A stretch of DNA of 64,000 bases, taken from contig NZ_BAABEO010000015.1 of NCBI RefSeq assembly GCF_039540195.1, positions 124,001 to 188,000 of the forward strand, given 5' to 3'. The position numbers and the translations under genes were made by a program. How positions within the stretch are numbered: the stretch's first letter is position 1; every line of letters starts with the position of its first letter. Of this stretch, positions 17,664 through 26,380 are shown in pieces. Source of the DNA: Zafaria ginkgonis (GTDB lineage: Bacteria; Actinomycetota; Actinomycetes; Actinomycetales; Micrococcaceae). A model generated the notes under the pieces. It made no database searches. It saw only the letters and a list, made by a program, of their open reading frames with translations, and was not told the DNA's origin.

Positions 17664-18536
17664 TCAGACCCGGGCCGACAGGCTGCGCAGGAAGGCCAGG
17701 CCGTCTGCGGCCAGGGCGTCCTGCGTGGGTGCCAGCGGCCGCCAGATCGAGGCGGCGGTGGCGATGGCCGCGTTGTCCGCGGTGAAGCTCTCGATGTTCA
17801 GCGGGCCTTGGTAGCCGACGTCGTCCAGGGCGCGCATGAGTTCCGGCCAGTCCGTCTGGTCCCCGCCAGGCGCGCCGCGGTCATTGCCGCAGACCTGCAG
17901 GTGGACCAGGTGCTGGCCGGCCAGCCGGATGGCGCCGGCGCTGGAACGTTGCTCGATGTTGAGGTGGTAGCTGTCCAGGGCGAGCCCCACACCGTGTCCC
18001 AGCAGCGGGCCGAGCGCCTCGAGGGCCTGTTCGACGGTATTGACCAGCGAGGTTTCGTACCGATTGAGCGGTTCGATGCCGAGGACGACGCCGGCTTCCG
18101 CGGCCTGGGCGGCCAGCGGCGCCAGATTCGCACGCAGCTGGCGGTACGCCTCCGCGCGCTCGTCAGCGTCCATCCGCCAGAGCCGCCCCGTGCGGGAGTA
18201 GAACGGTCCGCAGACCGCCGGGGCACCGACGTCGTGTGCCAGGGTGATGCAGGCACCCAAGTAGTCCTGGGTGGCCTGCACCGTTGCCGCGTCCGTCCGT
18301 ACCAGGTCGCGTCCCGGCGCCATCGCCCCGACGATGAAGGGCCTTAGCCCGGTGGCCGCGAGGGCCTGCCGGACGGTGCCGGCCGTGAAGTCCCCGGCGT
18401 TTTCGAGCGGCAGCTCGACGGCATCGAACCCCATGGCGGCGATCCTTGCCAGCAGGGGAGGCAGGTTGGCGTCGGTGAGGGGGGACGCCCAGACCCAGGT
18501 GTTGACCCCGATGGGCCGGTTCCTTGGGACGTTCAC
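17664..18536 (-). CDS. TIM-barrel sugar epimerase/isomerase (tagatose/psicose 3-epimerase-like)
   Basis: A 290-residue xylose-isomerase-like barrel. GVNTWVWASP at the N-terminus, a VVLGIEPLNRYETSLVNT segment with the metal-binding Glu, LALDSYHLNIEQ with Asp/His, and NIESF with Glu near the C-terminus match the ketose 3-epimerase group. In this operon it may epimerise the imported sugar or hydrate or reduce an intermediate, as the second barrel protein (LgdB2-type) does in levoglucosan pathways. It starts 52 bp after the binding-protein gene and ends 18 bp before the dehydrogenase, so cotranscription is likely. The exact reaction is not determinable. Confidence 0.85.
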   Translation of the reverse strand: MNVPRNRPIGVNTWVWASPLTDANLPPLLARIAAMGFDAVELPLENAGDFTAGTVRQALAATGLRPFIVGAMAPGRDLVRTDAATVQATQDYLGACITLAHDVGAPAVCGPFYSRTGRLWRMDADERAEAYRQLRANLAPLAAQAAEAGVVLGIEPLNRYETSLVNTVEQALEALGPLLGHGVGLALDSYHLNIEQRSSAGAIRLAGQHLVHLQVCGNDRGAPGGDQTDWPELMRALDDVGYQGPLNIESFTADNAAIATAASIWRPLAPTQDALAADGLAFLRSLSARV

Positions 18537-18587
18537 TGACCTGTCTCCTCTGCTGGGGTGGATGGCGGCTGGCTTGGGTCTGGCCGA

Positions 18588-19799
18588 TCAGGGGATCTGG
18601 CGCTGCTGCCAGACCTCGGGATAGCCCTCCAGGTCCTCGCCGCCGAACTTGGCGTAGTGCCCGTCCGGCATGCCCTCGTTCGTGGCCAGCCAATCGTCGA
18701 GCTCGCCGGCGGTGATGGGAGTCTGCGGCAGCACCCATTCGGCCGGGACTTCCTCGCCCTTGAAGATCTTCTCCAGGGCCAGCAGCGGAGTGCGCCACTG
18801 GAAGTTGGAGTACACCGGGGCGAGTGCGTCGATGCCGGTCTCCTTCCACTTGCGCAGGAAGCTCAGCTCGTCCTCGCCGGTCATCACGGGCAGGTCCTTG
18901 CCGGCGTCCTCGAAAGCCTCGATGGCCGCCACGGCGCCGTCGCCGGCGTCCATCCAGACGCCTTGGACATCGCCCTTGGCGAGCTCATCGGAGATGATCT
19001 TCTTGATTTCGGTCGGGTCCGCCCCGGTGAAGTAGTCGGTGGCCTCGATGCCCTTTTCCTGGAAGATCTTCTCCGCGGCCGCCCAGCGCTGTTCCAGCAC
19101 GTCCACGCCGGGCAGGATGCGCAGGGCCACCACCTTGTCCCCGGCGGCCAGCTTGCCGCTGAGGAACTCGGCGGTGTCGATGCCCCAGGCGAAGCCACCG
19201 ATCGGATGGATGAAGGTAGTGGCGCAGTCCGTCTCGACGCCGCGGTCGAAGACCACCACCGGCTTGCCGGTCTCGCAGGCCCGCTCCACCGCAGGAGTCA
19301 GCGCCGCGGTGGAATTGGGCGAGATGACGAAGGCGTCGCAGTTGCCTTCGGCGATGAAGTAGTCGATGTCCGCGATCTGCGTGTTGTCGTTGTCCTTGGC
19401 GTCGCGGGTCTCCATCTCGGAGATCACCCCGGTCTTCTGCAGGGCCTTGAGCTGCTGGTTCATGGTGATCCAGCCGGTCTGCCGCCACGGGTTGGAGATC
19501 GAGGCATTGGCGAAGCAGACCTTCTTGGCTCCATCGGAGGCGAACTTGGAGGTGTCGGTCGTTTCTCCCGCGATGTACTGCAGGTACGGCTTCTCCGGGT
19601 CCCCCTCAAAGGTCGCCGAACGCTGGGCCGATTGTTCGTTAAAGAGGGCCTGGTCGAACCATTCCTGGCCGGGTTCGGTCGTCGCCGGCGAGGTTGCGCC
19701 GGTGGTTTCGGTGACCGCCGGATCGGTGGTGCAGGCAGTCAGCGCAAGCAACGACGAAGCCGCCGCGATCGCCACCGTGGTGCGGATACTCTTGTGCAT
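18588..19799 (-). CDS. Sugar ABC transporter solute-binding lipoprotein (ribose-type)
   Basis: A 403-residue periplasmic-binding-protein-like lipoprotein. The N-terminus MHKSIRTTVAIAAASSLL leads to a lipobox with Cys23 (ALTAC), so the protein should be anchored on the outer face of the membrane. The mature part shows the class I sugar-binding fold, with KVCFANASISNPWR, FVISPNSTAAL and VVVFDRGVETD. It delivers a carbohydrate to the two permeases and ATPase encoded just upstream; its ATG overlaps the permease stop by one base. It is longer than standard ribose-binding proteins (about 300 residues), which suggests a larger or decorated ligand such as a glycoside; that is inference. Confidence 0.92.
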   Translation of the reverse strand: MHKSIRTTVAIAAASSLLALTACTTDPAVTETTGATSPATTEPGQEWFDQALFNEQSAQRSATFEGDPEKPYLQYIAGETTDTSKFASDGAKKVCFANASISNPWRQTGWITMNQQLKALQKTGVISEMETRDAKDNDNTQIADIDYFIAEGNCDAFVISPNSTAALTPAVERACETGKPVVVFDRGVETDCATTFIHPIGGFAWGIDTAEFLSGKLAAGDKVVALRILPGVDVLEQRWAAAEKIFQEKGIEATDYFTGADPTEIKKIISDELAKGDVQGVWMDAGDGAVAAIEAFEDAGKDLPVMTGEDELSFLRKWKETGIDALAPVYSNFQWRTPLLALEKIFKGEEVPAEWVLPQTPITAGELDDWLATNEGMPDGHYAKFGGEDLEGYPEVWQQRQIP

Positions 19800-20914
19800 C
19801 AGTGTCGGTTTCCTCCCTGTTCGGTGCCCTGGACGGGCGGTAATGCCGTTGAAATCCGGTGTTGCTCGGCCTGCGCGCCGATGGCCGCGCCTTTGCGCCG
19901 GCGCTGCCAGGAGCGGGCGGCCGCCGCCACGGCGACGATGATGATGAGGCCCTGGACGGTGTCGCGCCAGGTGGACTGGATGCCCATGAAGTTGAGCAGG
20001 GCGAAGAGGGACTCGAGCGCGAAGGCGCCCGCCGCGGCGGAGAGCACCCAGCCGCGGCCGCCGCCCAGCACCACCCCGCCGAGCACGACGGCGGTGATCG
20101 CCGTGAACTCGTAGCCCCGCCCGACGGAGGGGTGCACGCCGGCGTAGCCGACCAGCAGGATGCCGGCGAGGGTGGCGGCCAAGGAGGAGATTATGAACGC
20201 CCGGGTCCGCACCCACCAGACCGGTGCGCCGGCGAGGGCGGCAGCGGTGGGATTGTCGCCGGCGGCGATCAGTGTCCGCCCGTAGGGACGGCGCATCAGC
20301 CAGAAGGCGAACCCGGCGACGGCGGCGAGGATGATCACCGGATACGGGATGATCTCCAGCACCGGCACGTCCTGGATGCCGCCACGGCCGATCTGCCGGA
20401 AGCTGTCCGCGGGATTTCCGGTGGCGGCCCCGCCGGTCCAGAACAGCACCAGGCCCAGCAGCGCCAGCATCATGCCCAAGGTCACGATGAAGCTCGGCAC
20501 CTGCAGCAAGGTGGTGACCAGTCCGTTGACCAGGCCGATCAGCACCCCCAGCACGATCATCAGCAGCAGCACGGGGATGACCTTGGCATCGTCCTGGCCG
20601 ATCAGGTTTCCGGCGACGATGACCTGGGTGGTCACCACCGACCCCATGGAGAGGTCGAATTCGCCGGAGACGATCACGAAATACTGGCCGATGGCGGCAA
20701 TGGCGATCGGCGCCGTGCGCCCGATGAACCGGATCAGGGAGCCGGGTTCCCCGAAGGAGGGGTTGACCGCGATGATGGCCACCAGCAGGACCGCCAGCAG
20801 CACGAAGACGGCGCCGCCCGGTGTGCGCAGGCCGCGCAGGAAGCGCTCGCGCCAGCTGGACCGGTTCCGCTGCAGCACGGCGTTGCGTGCCCCGGGGCTC
20901 AGTGTCTGGCTCAT
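19799..20914 (-). CDS. Sugar ABC transporter permease (RbsC-type), second
   Basis: A 371-residue membrane protein of the ribose/xylose-type permease family with about ten helices. Family motifs include GQYFVIVSGEFDLSMG, LQVPSFIVTLG and the loop with AAGDNPTAAALAG, followed by ITAVVLGGVVLGGG. It forms the membrane channel with the other permease. Its start overlaps the previous permease stop by four bases (ATGA), and its stop overlaps the binding-protein start by one base. Having two different permeases implies a heterodimeric pore. The basic C-terminal tail (QRRRKG then about 30 residues) is longer than usual. Confidence 0.92.
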   Translation of the reverse strand: MSQTLSPGARNAVLQRNRSSWRERFLRGLRTPGGAVFVLLAVLLVAIIAVNPSFGEPGSLIRFIGRTAPIAIAAIGQYFVIVSGEFDLSMGSVVTTQVIVAGNLIGQDDAKVIPVLLLMIVLGVLIGLVNGLVTTLLQVPSFIVTLGMMLALLGLVLFWTGGAATGNPADSFRQIGRGGIQDVPVLEIIPYPVIILAAVAGFAFWLMRRPYGRTLIAAGDNPTAAALAGAPVWWVRTRAFIISSLAATLAGILLVGYAGVHPSVGRGYEFTAITAVVLGGVVLGGGRGWVLSAAAGAFALESLFALLNFMGIQSTWRDTVQGLIIIVAVAAAARSWQRRRKGAAIGAQAEQHRISTALPPVQGTEQGGNRH

Positions 20915-21948
20915 GCCGGCACCTCATCGGCCTCGCGCCTGGTCGCGTCCGTAGGCCCGAAGCGCGGCGGGCGGGCAACAATCCTGCGGCGGGCGTAGAT
21001 GGCCACCGCCACCACGATCACGACGCCTCGGACCACGTCCTTCAGGAACGGGTTGATCTGCAGGACGGACATGATGTTGTCCAGCATGGCGAAGATCAAC
21101 ACGCCGCCGAGGGTGCCGGTGATGGTGCCCTTGCCGCCGGACAGCAGGGTGCCGCCCAGCACGACGGCGGCGATGGAGAGCAGGTCGTAGCCTCCCTGGG
21201 TGCCGATCGTCGGGCTGCCGACGCCGAGCCGGCTGGCCAGCAGGAGCCCGGCCATTCCGGCCAGCACCGAACAGATGACATGGGCGGTGATGACCGGGGT
21301 CGGGGTGTGGATGCCCGACATCCGGGCCACGTTCCGGTCGCCGCCGACGGCGTAGATGTGGTGGCCCACGCGGGTCCGGTGCAGCAGCAGCATGGCCAAG
21401 CCTGCGCAGCCGAGCATGATGAGCGTGGAGACGGGCACCGGCCCGAGGCCGGTGGCACCGATCAGCCGGAACGGAGTCGGCGTCTGGCCGAAGCTGCCCT
21501 TGTAGTTGGTCGCCAGATAGCCGCTGATGATCAGTCCCATGCCGAGGGTGGCGATGAAGCCGTGGACGTTGAGTCCGGAGACGATCAGTCCGTTGATCAG
21601 GCCGATGGCCGCGGCCACTCCGAGTGCCAGGAGGACGCCCGCGAGCACGTTCTCGCTCCGGTTGGCCATCACGCCGGCGCCAATGAGGCTGGCCAGGCTG
21701 GTGACATAGGGGACGGAGAGGTCCAGGCTGCCGACCAGGATGACCAGCGTCTGCCCGATCGCTATGAAACCCAGGACCGAGGTGCCGGTCAGGATGCTGG
21801 AAATGTTCCCGGGACTGAAGAAGTTCCGTCCGGTGGCGGCCACCAGGATGGCCCCGACGATAGCGGTCAGCAGGGCCACCAGGTAAACGATCTGGGTGGA
21901 GGACAGGCGGTTGAAGACACCGGCGCCTGTGCGGGTCGTTTGTTTCAT
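20911..21948 (-). CDS. Sugar ABC transporter permease (RbsC-type), first
   Basis: A 345-residue ribose-type permease with about ten helices. GQTLVILVGSLDLSV, NVHGFIATLGMGL and YAVGGDRNVARMSGI are the family hallmarks, followed by IAAVVLGGTLLSGGKG. It pairs with the permease encoded immediately downstream. ATG 21948 overlaps the ATPase stop codon by four bases, so ATPase, permease and permease are translationally coupled in one transcript. It is localised in the cytoplasmic membrane. Substrate specificity follows the binding protein and is unknown. Confidence 0.92.
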   Translation of the reverse strand: MKQTTRTGAGVFNRLSSTQIVYLVALLTAIVGAILVAATGRNFFSPGNISSILTGTSVLGFIAIGQTLVILVGSLDLSVPYVTSLASLIGAGVMANRSENVLAGVLLALGVAAAIGLINGLIVSGLNVHGFIATLGMGLIISGYLATNYKGSFGQTPTPFRLIGATGLGPVPVSTLIMLGCAGLAMLLLHRTRVGHHIYAVGGDRNVARMSGIHTPTPVITAHVICSVLAGMAGLLLASRLGVGSPTIGTQGGYDLLSIAAVVLGGTLLSGGKGTITGTLGGVLIFAMLDNIMSVLQINPFLKDVVRGVVIVVAVAIYARRRIVARPPRFGPTDATRREADEVPA

Positions 21949-23534
21949 GGCTGTTCTTCCCCTCTGGCGCCCGTGGCCAGTTTCAGGACTTCCTCTTCGG
22001 TGGCGCCGGCCGGAAGCTCACCGGCCAGGCGGCCGTCGTGCAGGACGAGGATGCGGTCGGACATGCCGATGACCTCGGGAAGCTCGCTGGAAACCATGAG
22101 CACCGCTTTGCCTTCCGCCGCGAACTGGCGCATCAGCTGGTAGACGGCGATTTTTGCCCCGACATCAATGCCCCGCGTGGGCTCGTCGAGCAGAACGAGC
22201 TGCGGGCTGATGGCCAGCCACTTGGCCAGCACCACCTTCTGCTGGTTGCCGCCTGAGAGATACTGGACCTCTTGGTCCAGGTCCCGGGCCACTACTTCCA
22301 GGGAGGAGAACACGCCAGGCACGTTCCGCCTGGCCGAAGGCGTGTTCCCGGGCATGACGGCACGGACCACGCTGAGCGCGTTGTCCAGGATGGACTGGTT
22401 CAGGCTCAGCCCCTCGGCCTTGCGGTCCTCGGTGATCATGGCAATCCGGGAGCGGATGGCCTGCCGCGGCGAACGGGGCAGGAACTCCCGACCGTTGACC
22501 CGCATCCTGCCGCGGGTGAACGGCGCGGCGCCGAAGACGGCCTGGAGCAGTTCGGAGCGGCCCGAGCCCTGCAGCCCGGCCACGCCCACTATTTCGCCGG
22601 GGCGCAGACTCAGCGTAATGGCGTCCAGCTGGCCGTTCCCGGCACCGGCGAGTTCCAGCAGCGGGGCCCGGTCCCGGGCATCGGGGCCCGACGGGAGCTT
22701 GTCCGGGAAATAGGCGGAGATGGGCCTGCCGACCATCAGGCGGACCAGCGAAGCATCGTCCAGGTCGGCTGCCGGCCGGGTGGCGACGACCTTTCCGTCC
22801 TTGAGCACGGTGATGTTGTCGCACAAGTCGAAAATCTCACGCAGCCGGTGGGAGACATACAGGATGGCGGTGCCACGCTGCTTCAGGCGCGCAATGATCT
22901 GGTACAGCAGTTCGACCTCGGGGCCGGCAAGGGCGGCGGTCGGCTCGTCCATGGAGATGACCCGGGCATTGAAGCTGACGGCCTTGGCGATCTCCACGAT
23001 CTGCTGCTCCGCCACTGACAGGGCCCTGACCTGGGTGGTGGGCCGGATGCTCGCTATTCCCAGGGAGTCGAGCAACTGCGCGGCCTGACTGTTCATCAGC
23101 GCCCGGCTGACCAGCGGTCCCTTGCGAGGTTCCCGTCCCAGGAAGATGTTCTCGGCGACCGTGCGATCCGGCAACAGGTTGAACTCCTGGAACACCGTGG
23201 ACAGGCCGGCCTCGTGCGCCTGGGTCGGATGCCCGAAGTCCACCGGCTCCCCGCCCAGGAGGATCTCGCCGGAATCCCGCTGGTGCACGCCTGCCAGCAG
23301 CTTCATCAGCGTGGACTTTCCCGCGCCGTTCTCGCCCACCAGCCCGTGCACTTCGCCAGGCATCAGGGTCAGGGCCGCGTCCTGCAGCACGGTGATTCCA
23401 AAGAAGCTCTTCGACAGCCCCCGAACTTCGAGCACCGGGCCGGAGGCCACGCGGGGATCCGGCACCGGCGCGGCATCCGGACCCGAATGATTGCTGACAA
23501 TCCCACTCACGAGGCCCACCGTGACACACGTCAC
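21945..23534 (-). CDS. Sugar ABC transporter ATPase with two ATP-binding domains (RbsA-type)
   Basis: A roughly 529-residue protein with two nucleotide-binding domains. The first Walker A, GENGAGKS, lies near residues 67-74, with the SMDEPTAAL Walker B. The second domain has the usual reduced P-loop LQGSGRSE, the signature LSGGNQQK and LLDEPTRGID. It powers import of a sugar. The longest frame starts at GTG 23534 within an inverted repeat, but GTG 23519 or GTG 23510 could be the true start, since the conserved domain begins only around residue 34 and no strong ribosome site distinguishes them. It is the first gene of the seven-gene operon and is divergent from the ROK regulator. Confidence 0.92.
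   Translation of the reverse strand: MTCVTVGLVSGIVSNHSGPDAAPVPDPRVASGPVLEVRGLSKSFFGITVLQDAALTLMPGEVHGLVGENGAGKSTLMKLLAGVHQRDSGEILLGGEPVDFGHPTQAHEAGLSTVFQEFNLLPDRTVAENIFLGREPRKGPLVSRALMNSQAAQLLDSLGIASIRPTTQVRALSVAEQQIVEIAKAVSFNARVISMDEPTAALAGPEVELLYQIIARLKQRGTAILYVSHRLREIFDLCDNITVLKDGKVVATRPAADLDDASLVRLMVGRPISAYFPDKLPSGPDARDRAPLLELAGAGNGQLDAITLSLRPGEIVGVAGLQGSGRSELLQAVFGAAPFTRGRMRVNGREFLPRSPRQAIRSRIAMITEDRKAEGLSLNQSILDNALSVVRAVMPGNTPSARRNVPGVFSSLEVVARDLDQEVQYLSGGNQQKVVLAKWLAISPQLVLLDEPTRGIDVGAKIAVYQLMRQFAAEGKAVLMVSSELPEVIGMSDRILVLHDGRLAGELPAGATEEEVLKLATGARGEEQP
23521..23534. promoter_or_regulatory. Inverted repeat GTGAC-N4-GTCAC, candidate operator for the sugar operon
   Basis: A perfect 5-bp inverted repeat with a 4-bp centre lies at the head of the ABC ATPase gene, facing the ROK regulator. 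The 93-bp interval that follows is AT-richer than the surroundings and includes GATAAT at 23561-23566, a plausible -10 for the regulator. This would be a natural site for the ROK protein. Its overlap with the proposed GTG 23534 suggests the ATPase may start downstream. Confidence 0.4.
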
Positions 23535-23627
23535 TTACTTTTGTCGATGGTCCGGCAAAAGATAATTCGTGATCGGTTCTTAGTCGAGCTAGAGGCGAAC
23601 ACAAGCACCGCATGTTTTACTGAAAAG

Positions 23628-24836
23628 GTGTCGAAATCCGAGGCCGTCCGGCAGCCGCACGCCGCACCGCTTCCCGCTCCCGGAGCGAGCGAAGTGTTCC
23701 AGCTGCTGCGGGACGGCCAGCCCCGCACCCGAGCCGAGCTTGCGCAGCTGACCGGGCTGGCGCGCTCCACCGTCGCCTCGCGGGTGGAGACGCTGATGAA
23801 GCTGGGACTCATCGCCCCGTTCGGCGGCGCGGCCTCGACCGGGGGCAGGCCGCCGTCGTTGCTCGCGCTCAATCCCGGGGCGCGCGTGGTGGCCGGCGCC
23901 GACGTGGGAGCCACGCACATTCTGGTGACACTGACCGACCTCTCCGGGGCAGTGCTGGCGGAGCAGCGCGAGGCCCTGAAGGTCGCCGAAGGACCGGACC
24001 GGGTGCTGGGCTGGCTGGCCGGGGCCGTGGCAAAGCTGCTGCACCAGGCAGGGCGGACGGGCGCCGACTTGGGCGCCATCGGCATCGGGCTGCCCGGCCC
24101 GGTGGAGCACGATTCGGGCCGCCCGATGAACCCTCCCATCATGCCGGGCTGGGACCGCTTCGATGTGCCAGGACAACTGCAACGGCAGTTCAACGTCCCG
24201 GTCCTGGTGGACAACGACGTGAACATCATGGCGCTGGGCGAGCAGGTCACCGGCTGGTCCGGAACCTTGGACCTGATGTTCATCAAGGTGGCCACCGGCA
24301 TCGGCGCCGGGATCATTTCCGGCGGACAGCTCCAGCGCGGCGCGCAGGGAACGGCCGGGGATCTGGGCCACGTGCGGGTGCCGCGCGGCGGGGACGTGAT
24401 GTGCCACTGCGGCAACTACGGATGCCTTGAGGCCCTGGCCTCGGGCCCCGCCCTCGCCGCCGCGCTGGAGGAGAAGGGCCGGGAGGCGTCCACCAGCCAG
24501 GACGTGATCGACCTGGTCCGGACCGGGGACCCGGAAGCGATCCAGGTGGTCCGCCAGGCCGGACGGGACATCGGGGACGTGCTCGCGGCATGCGTCAACC
24601 TGATCAACCCGTCGGTGATCATCATCGGCGGCAGCCTGGCCCAAGCCGGGGAATACCTGCTGGCGGGGATCCGCGAGGTGGTCTACAAGCGCTCCCTGCC
24701 GCTGGCCACCGAGCATCTGCGGATTGCGCCCTCGACAGCCGGCGGCCGCGCCGGCGTGATCGGGGCCGCTGCGATGGCCATCGGCCACGTGCTCTCGCCC
24801 GAAGCCATCGAGGCCGCGGGGGCAACCCTCCGCTGA
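23628..24836 (+). CDS. ROK-family transcriptional repressor
   Basis: A protein of about 402 residues: a winged helix-turn-helix at residues 22-75 (VFQLLRDGQPRTRAEL to VETLMKLGLI), then an actin-like sugar-kinase fold. IGIGLPGPV, VLVDNDVN and ATGIGAGI are ROK signatures; the zinc motif CHCGNYGC is at residues 259-266. Such regulators bind a sugar or sugar phosphate and release operator DNA. GTG 23628 is preferred to ATG 23547 because a candidate -10 (GATAAT, 23561) lies between them; the ribosome site is poor either way. It is divergent from the importer/dehydrogenase operon, which it probably represses. The effector is presumably the imported sugar or an intermediate. Confidence 0.88.
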   Translation: MSKSEAVRQPHAAPLPAPGASEVFQLLRDGQPRTRAELAQLTGLARSTVASRVETLMKLGLIAPFGGAASTGGRPPSLLALNPGARVVAGADVGATHILVTLTDLSGAVLAEQREALKVAEGPDRVLGWLAGAVAKLLHQAGRTGADLGAIGIGLPGPVEHDSGRPMNPPIMPGWDRFDVPGQLQRQFNVPVLVDNDVNIMALGEQVTGWSGTLDLMFIKVATGIGAGIISGGQLQRGAQGTAGDLGHVRVPRGGDVMCHCGNYGCLEALASGPALAAALEEKGREASTSQDVIDLVRTGDPEAIQVVRQAGRDIGDVLAACVNLINPSVIIIGGSLAQAGEYLLAGIREVVYKRSLPLATEHLRIAPSTAGGRAGVIGAAAMAIGHVLSPEAIEAAGATLR

Positions 24837-24966
24837 GCGTGTGCCCCAACCCGCGCGACTGTCGCCCGCCTTGTCCCGGCGGCCCTCGAACCGCCTACGG
24901 CCGCCCCGGCGTCGTCCTGCCTTGGCGTGGCCCTCGCCGGAGGGGCACGTCAAGGCGGGAAGTCCG

Positions 24967-25764
24967 CTAGCCGAGCGTCCAGGACCGCTTGGAGAGCCCG
25001 AACCAGAAGCCTTCGATCGCGGTCTTCGCGTCGATGCCGCCGGAGGCGGAGGCCGCACCCAGGGCCACGTACAGCGGCGCCCAGTGCTCGGAGCGGGGGT
25101 GTGCCTCGCGGGCGCCCGGGGCCTTGTGGATGAAGTCCAGGATCGCGTCGACGTCGCCGGCGGCCATGGCCTCCTCCGCCCAGTGGTCAAATTCGCTGGA
25201 GACCGCCGGCGGCGTCGCGTCCGGGCCGGCCGCCGGGTTGAACCAGCGCAGGTTGTGGGTGGTGAAGCCGGAGCCGACGATCAGCGTGCCGCGGTCGCGC
25301 AGCGGCGCCAGCGTGCGGCCGAGCTGGAACAGGCCCTGCGGGTCCAGGGTCGGCATGGACATCTGCACCACCGGGACATCGGCCGCCGGGAACATCTCCT
25401 TCAGCGGCACGTAGGCGCCGTGGTCCAGCCCGCGTTCCTCGTCGCGTTCCACGTGGTGGCCGTGGGTGCCGACCAGCTTCTCCACCTCGGCGGCAAGCTC
25501 CGTGGCCTGCGGGGCGTCGTAGCGGACGTCGTAGTACTTCTGCGGGAAGCCCCAGAAGTCGTAGACGAGTTCGGTGGGCCGCTGCGTGGCGCTGAGCGTG
25601 ACGGGGGCGTTTTCCCAGTGCGCGGACACCATGAGGATGTCCTTGGGCTTGTCGAAGGTGCCGGACCAGTCCGCGAGTTCGCGGGTCCAGCGGGCGTCGT
25701 CGGCCAAGGGCGGGGCACCGTGGCTGAGGAAGAGGACCGGGGGGCGATCGAGGGTCTGCGTCAT
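24967..25764 (-). CDS. DODA-type (class III) extradiol dioxygenase family protein
   Basis: A 265-residue LigB-superfamily protein resembling plant 4,5-DOPA dioxygenase and E. coli YgiD. LFLSHGAPPL with His15, MVSAHWE, HGAYVPLKEMFP and VGSGFTTHNLR supply the conserved His/Glu metal ligands. Known relatives bind Fe or Zn and open catechol rings; many bacterial members have no demonstrated substrate. ATG 25764 is used; an in-frame ATG three codons upstream is equally possible, and neither has a strong ribosome site. The gene is convergent with the ROK regulator and sits alone, so context does not reveal a pathway. Confidence 0.85.
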   Translation of the reverse strand: MTQTLDRPPVLFLSHGAPPLADDARWTRELADWSGTFDKPKDILMVSAHWENAPVTLSATQRPTELVYDFWGFPQKYYDVRYDAPQATELAAEVEKLVGTHGHHVERDEERGLDHGAYVPLKEMFPAADVPVVQMSMPTLDPQGLFQLGRTLAPLRDRGTLIVGSGFTTHNLRWFNPAAGPDATPPAVSSEFDHWAEEAMAAGDVDAILDFIHKAPGAREAHPRSEHWAPLYVALGAASASGGIDAKTAIEGFWFGLSKRSWTLG

Positions 25765-25815
25765 GGGAACCATGCTACGCCCATTTGATTCAAGCTTCAA
25801 GTAAAGGGTGTGGTC

Positions 25816-26259
25816 CTACCCGGCCGCGAGGAACCGCTCCAGCTTGCCCAGCGCCGACTCCCAAGCGGCACGCGCGGAGGGCACCACCTCCGCGGGCAGC
25901 GGACCCTGGTTCAGCGTCAGGCGGGTGCCGCCGGCGGTCTCGGCCAGCTCGATGGACAGCTCAATGACCAGGCCCAGGGTCATGTCATGGGGCCCGTCGT
26001 GGTTGACCAGCGCCTCCGGCGCGCGCACGACGCTGAAGACGGCATCCACGGGCACCGCCTGGCCCGGATGCTCCGGCGAGTGCATCTCCAGCTTCTGCCG
26101 GCCGCCAACGCGCAGGTCGATCTCCACGCTGCCGGGGACAACGGACCATCCGGCGGGCCCGTACCAGCCCGCCACCCGGGCAGGATCGGTGAAGGCCTCC
26201 CAGAGGGCTTCGCGGGGAGCGGCGAATTCACGGTCGATCACAAGGGTCTGCATGTCCAT
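25816..26259 (-). CDS. SRPBCC-domain protein (AHSA1/START-like)
   Basis: A 147-residue single-domain protein of the AHSA1 branch of the SRPBCC fold. Family landmarks are IDREFAAPREALWEAFTDP at the N-terminus, WYGPAGWSV, and the C-terminal AWESALGKLERFLA helix. The fold makes a deep hydrophobic ligand pocket; functions range from Hsp90 activation to binding of small hydrophobic molecules, and this member's ligand is unknown. ATG 26259 follows a GGGG-containing ribosome site; ATG 26253 two codons later is an alternative. It lies 51 bp upstream of the dioxygenase-like gene on the same strand and may share its transcript. Confidence 0.87.
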   Translation of the reverse strand: MDMQTLVIDREFAAPREALWEAFTDPARVAGWYGPAGWSVVPGSVEIDLRVGGRQKLEMHSPEHPGQAVPVDAVFSVVRAPEALVNHDGPHDMTLGLVIELSIELAETAGGTRLTLNQGPLPAEVVPSARAAWESALGKLERFLAAG

Positions 26260-26301
26260 GCCCCCATTTTCCCGCACTCCCGGCGCCCGGCACGCCGCCC
26301 G

Positions 26302-26348
26302 GGCCGCGAAGGCTCCGCACCCAGGGAAGGCACGGAGCCTTCGCGGCC
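26302..26348 (-). terminator. Strong hairpin after the flavoprotein dehydrogenase gene
   Basis: A perfect 16-bp inverted repeat (GGCCGCGAAGGCTCCG at 26302-26317 and its complement at 26333-26348) with a 15-base loop lies 33 bp downstream of the dehydrogenase stop, before the SRPBCC gene. No T tract follows, so it may be a stem-loop that stabilises the transcript end or a GC-rich terminator. Confidence 0.55.
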
Positions 26349-26380
26349 GGGGTGGCTCCGGCCCGGCGAGCCGGATGGCC

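Noticed and set aside
24865..24959. Inverted repeat CCCGCCTTG/CAAGGCGGG between the ROK and dioxygenase genes
   Set aside because: The 9-bp arms are separated by 77 bases and there is no compact stem or T tract; it could be chance in GC-rich DNA, so it is not called a terminator.
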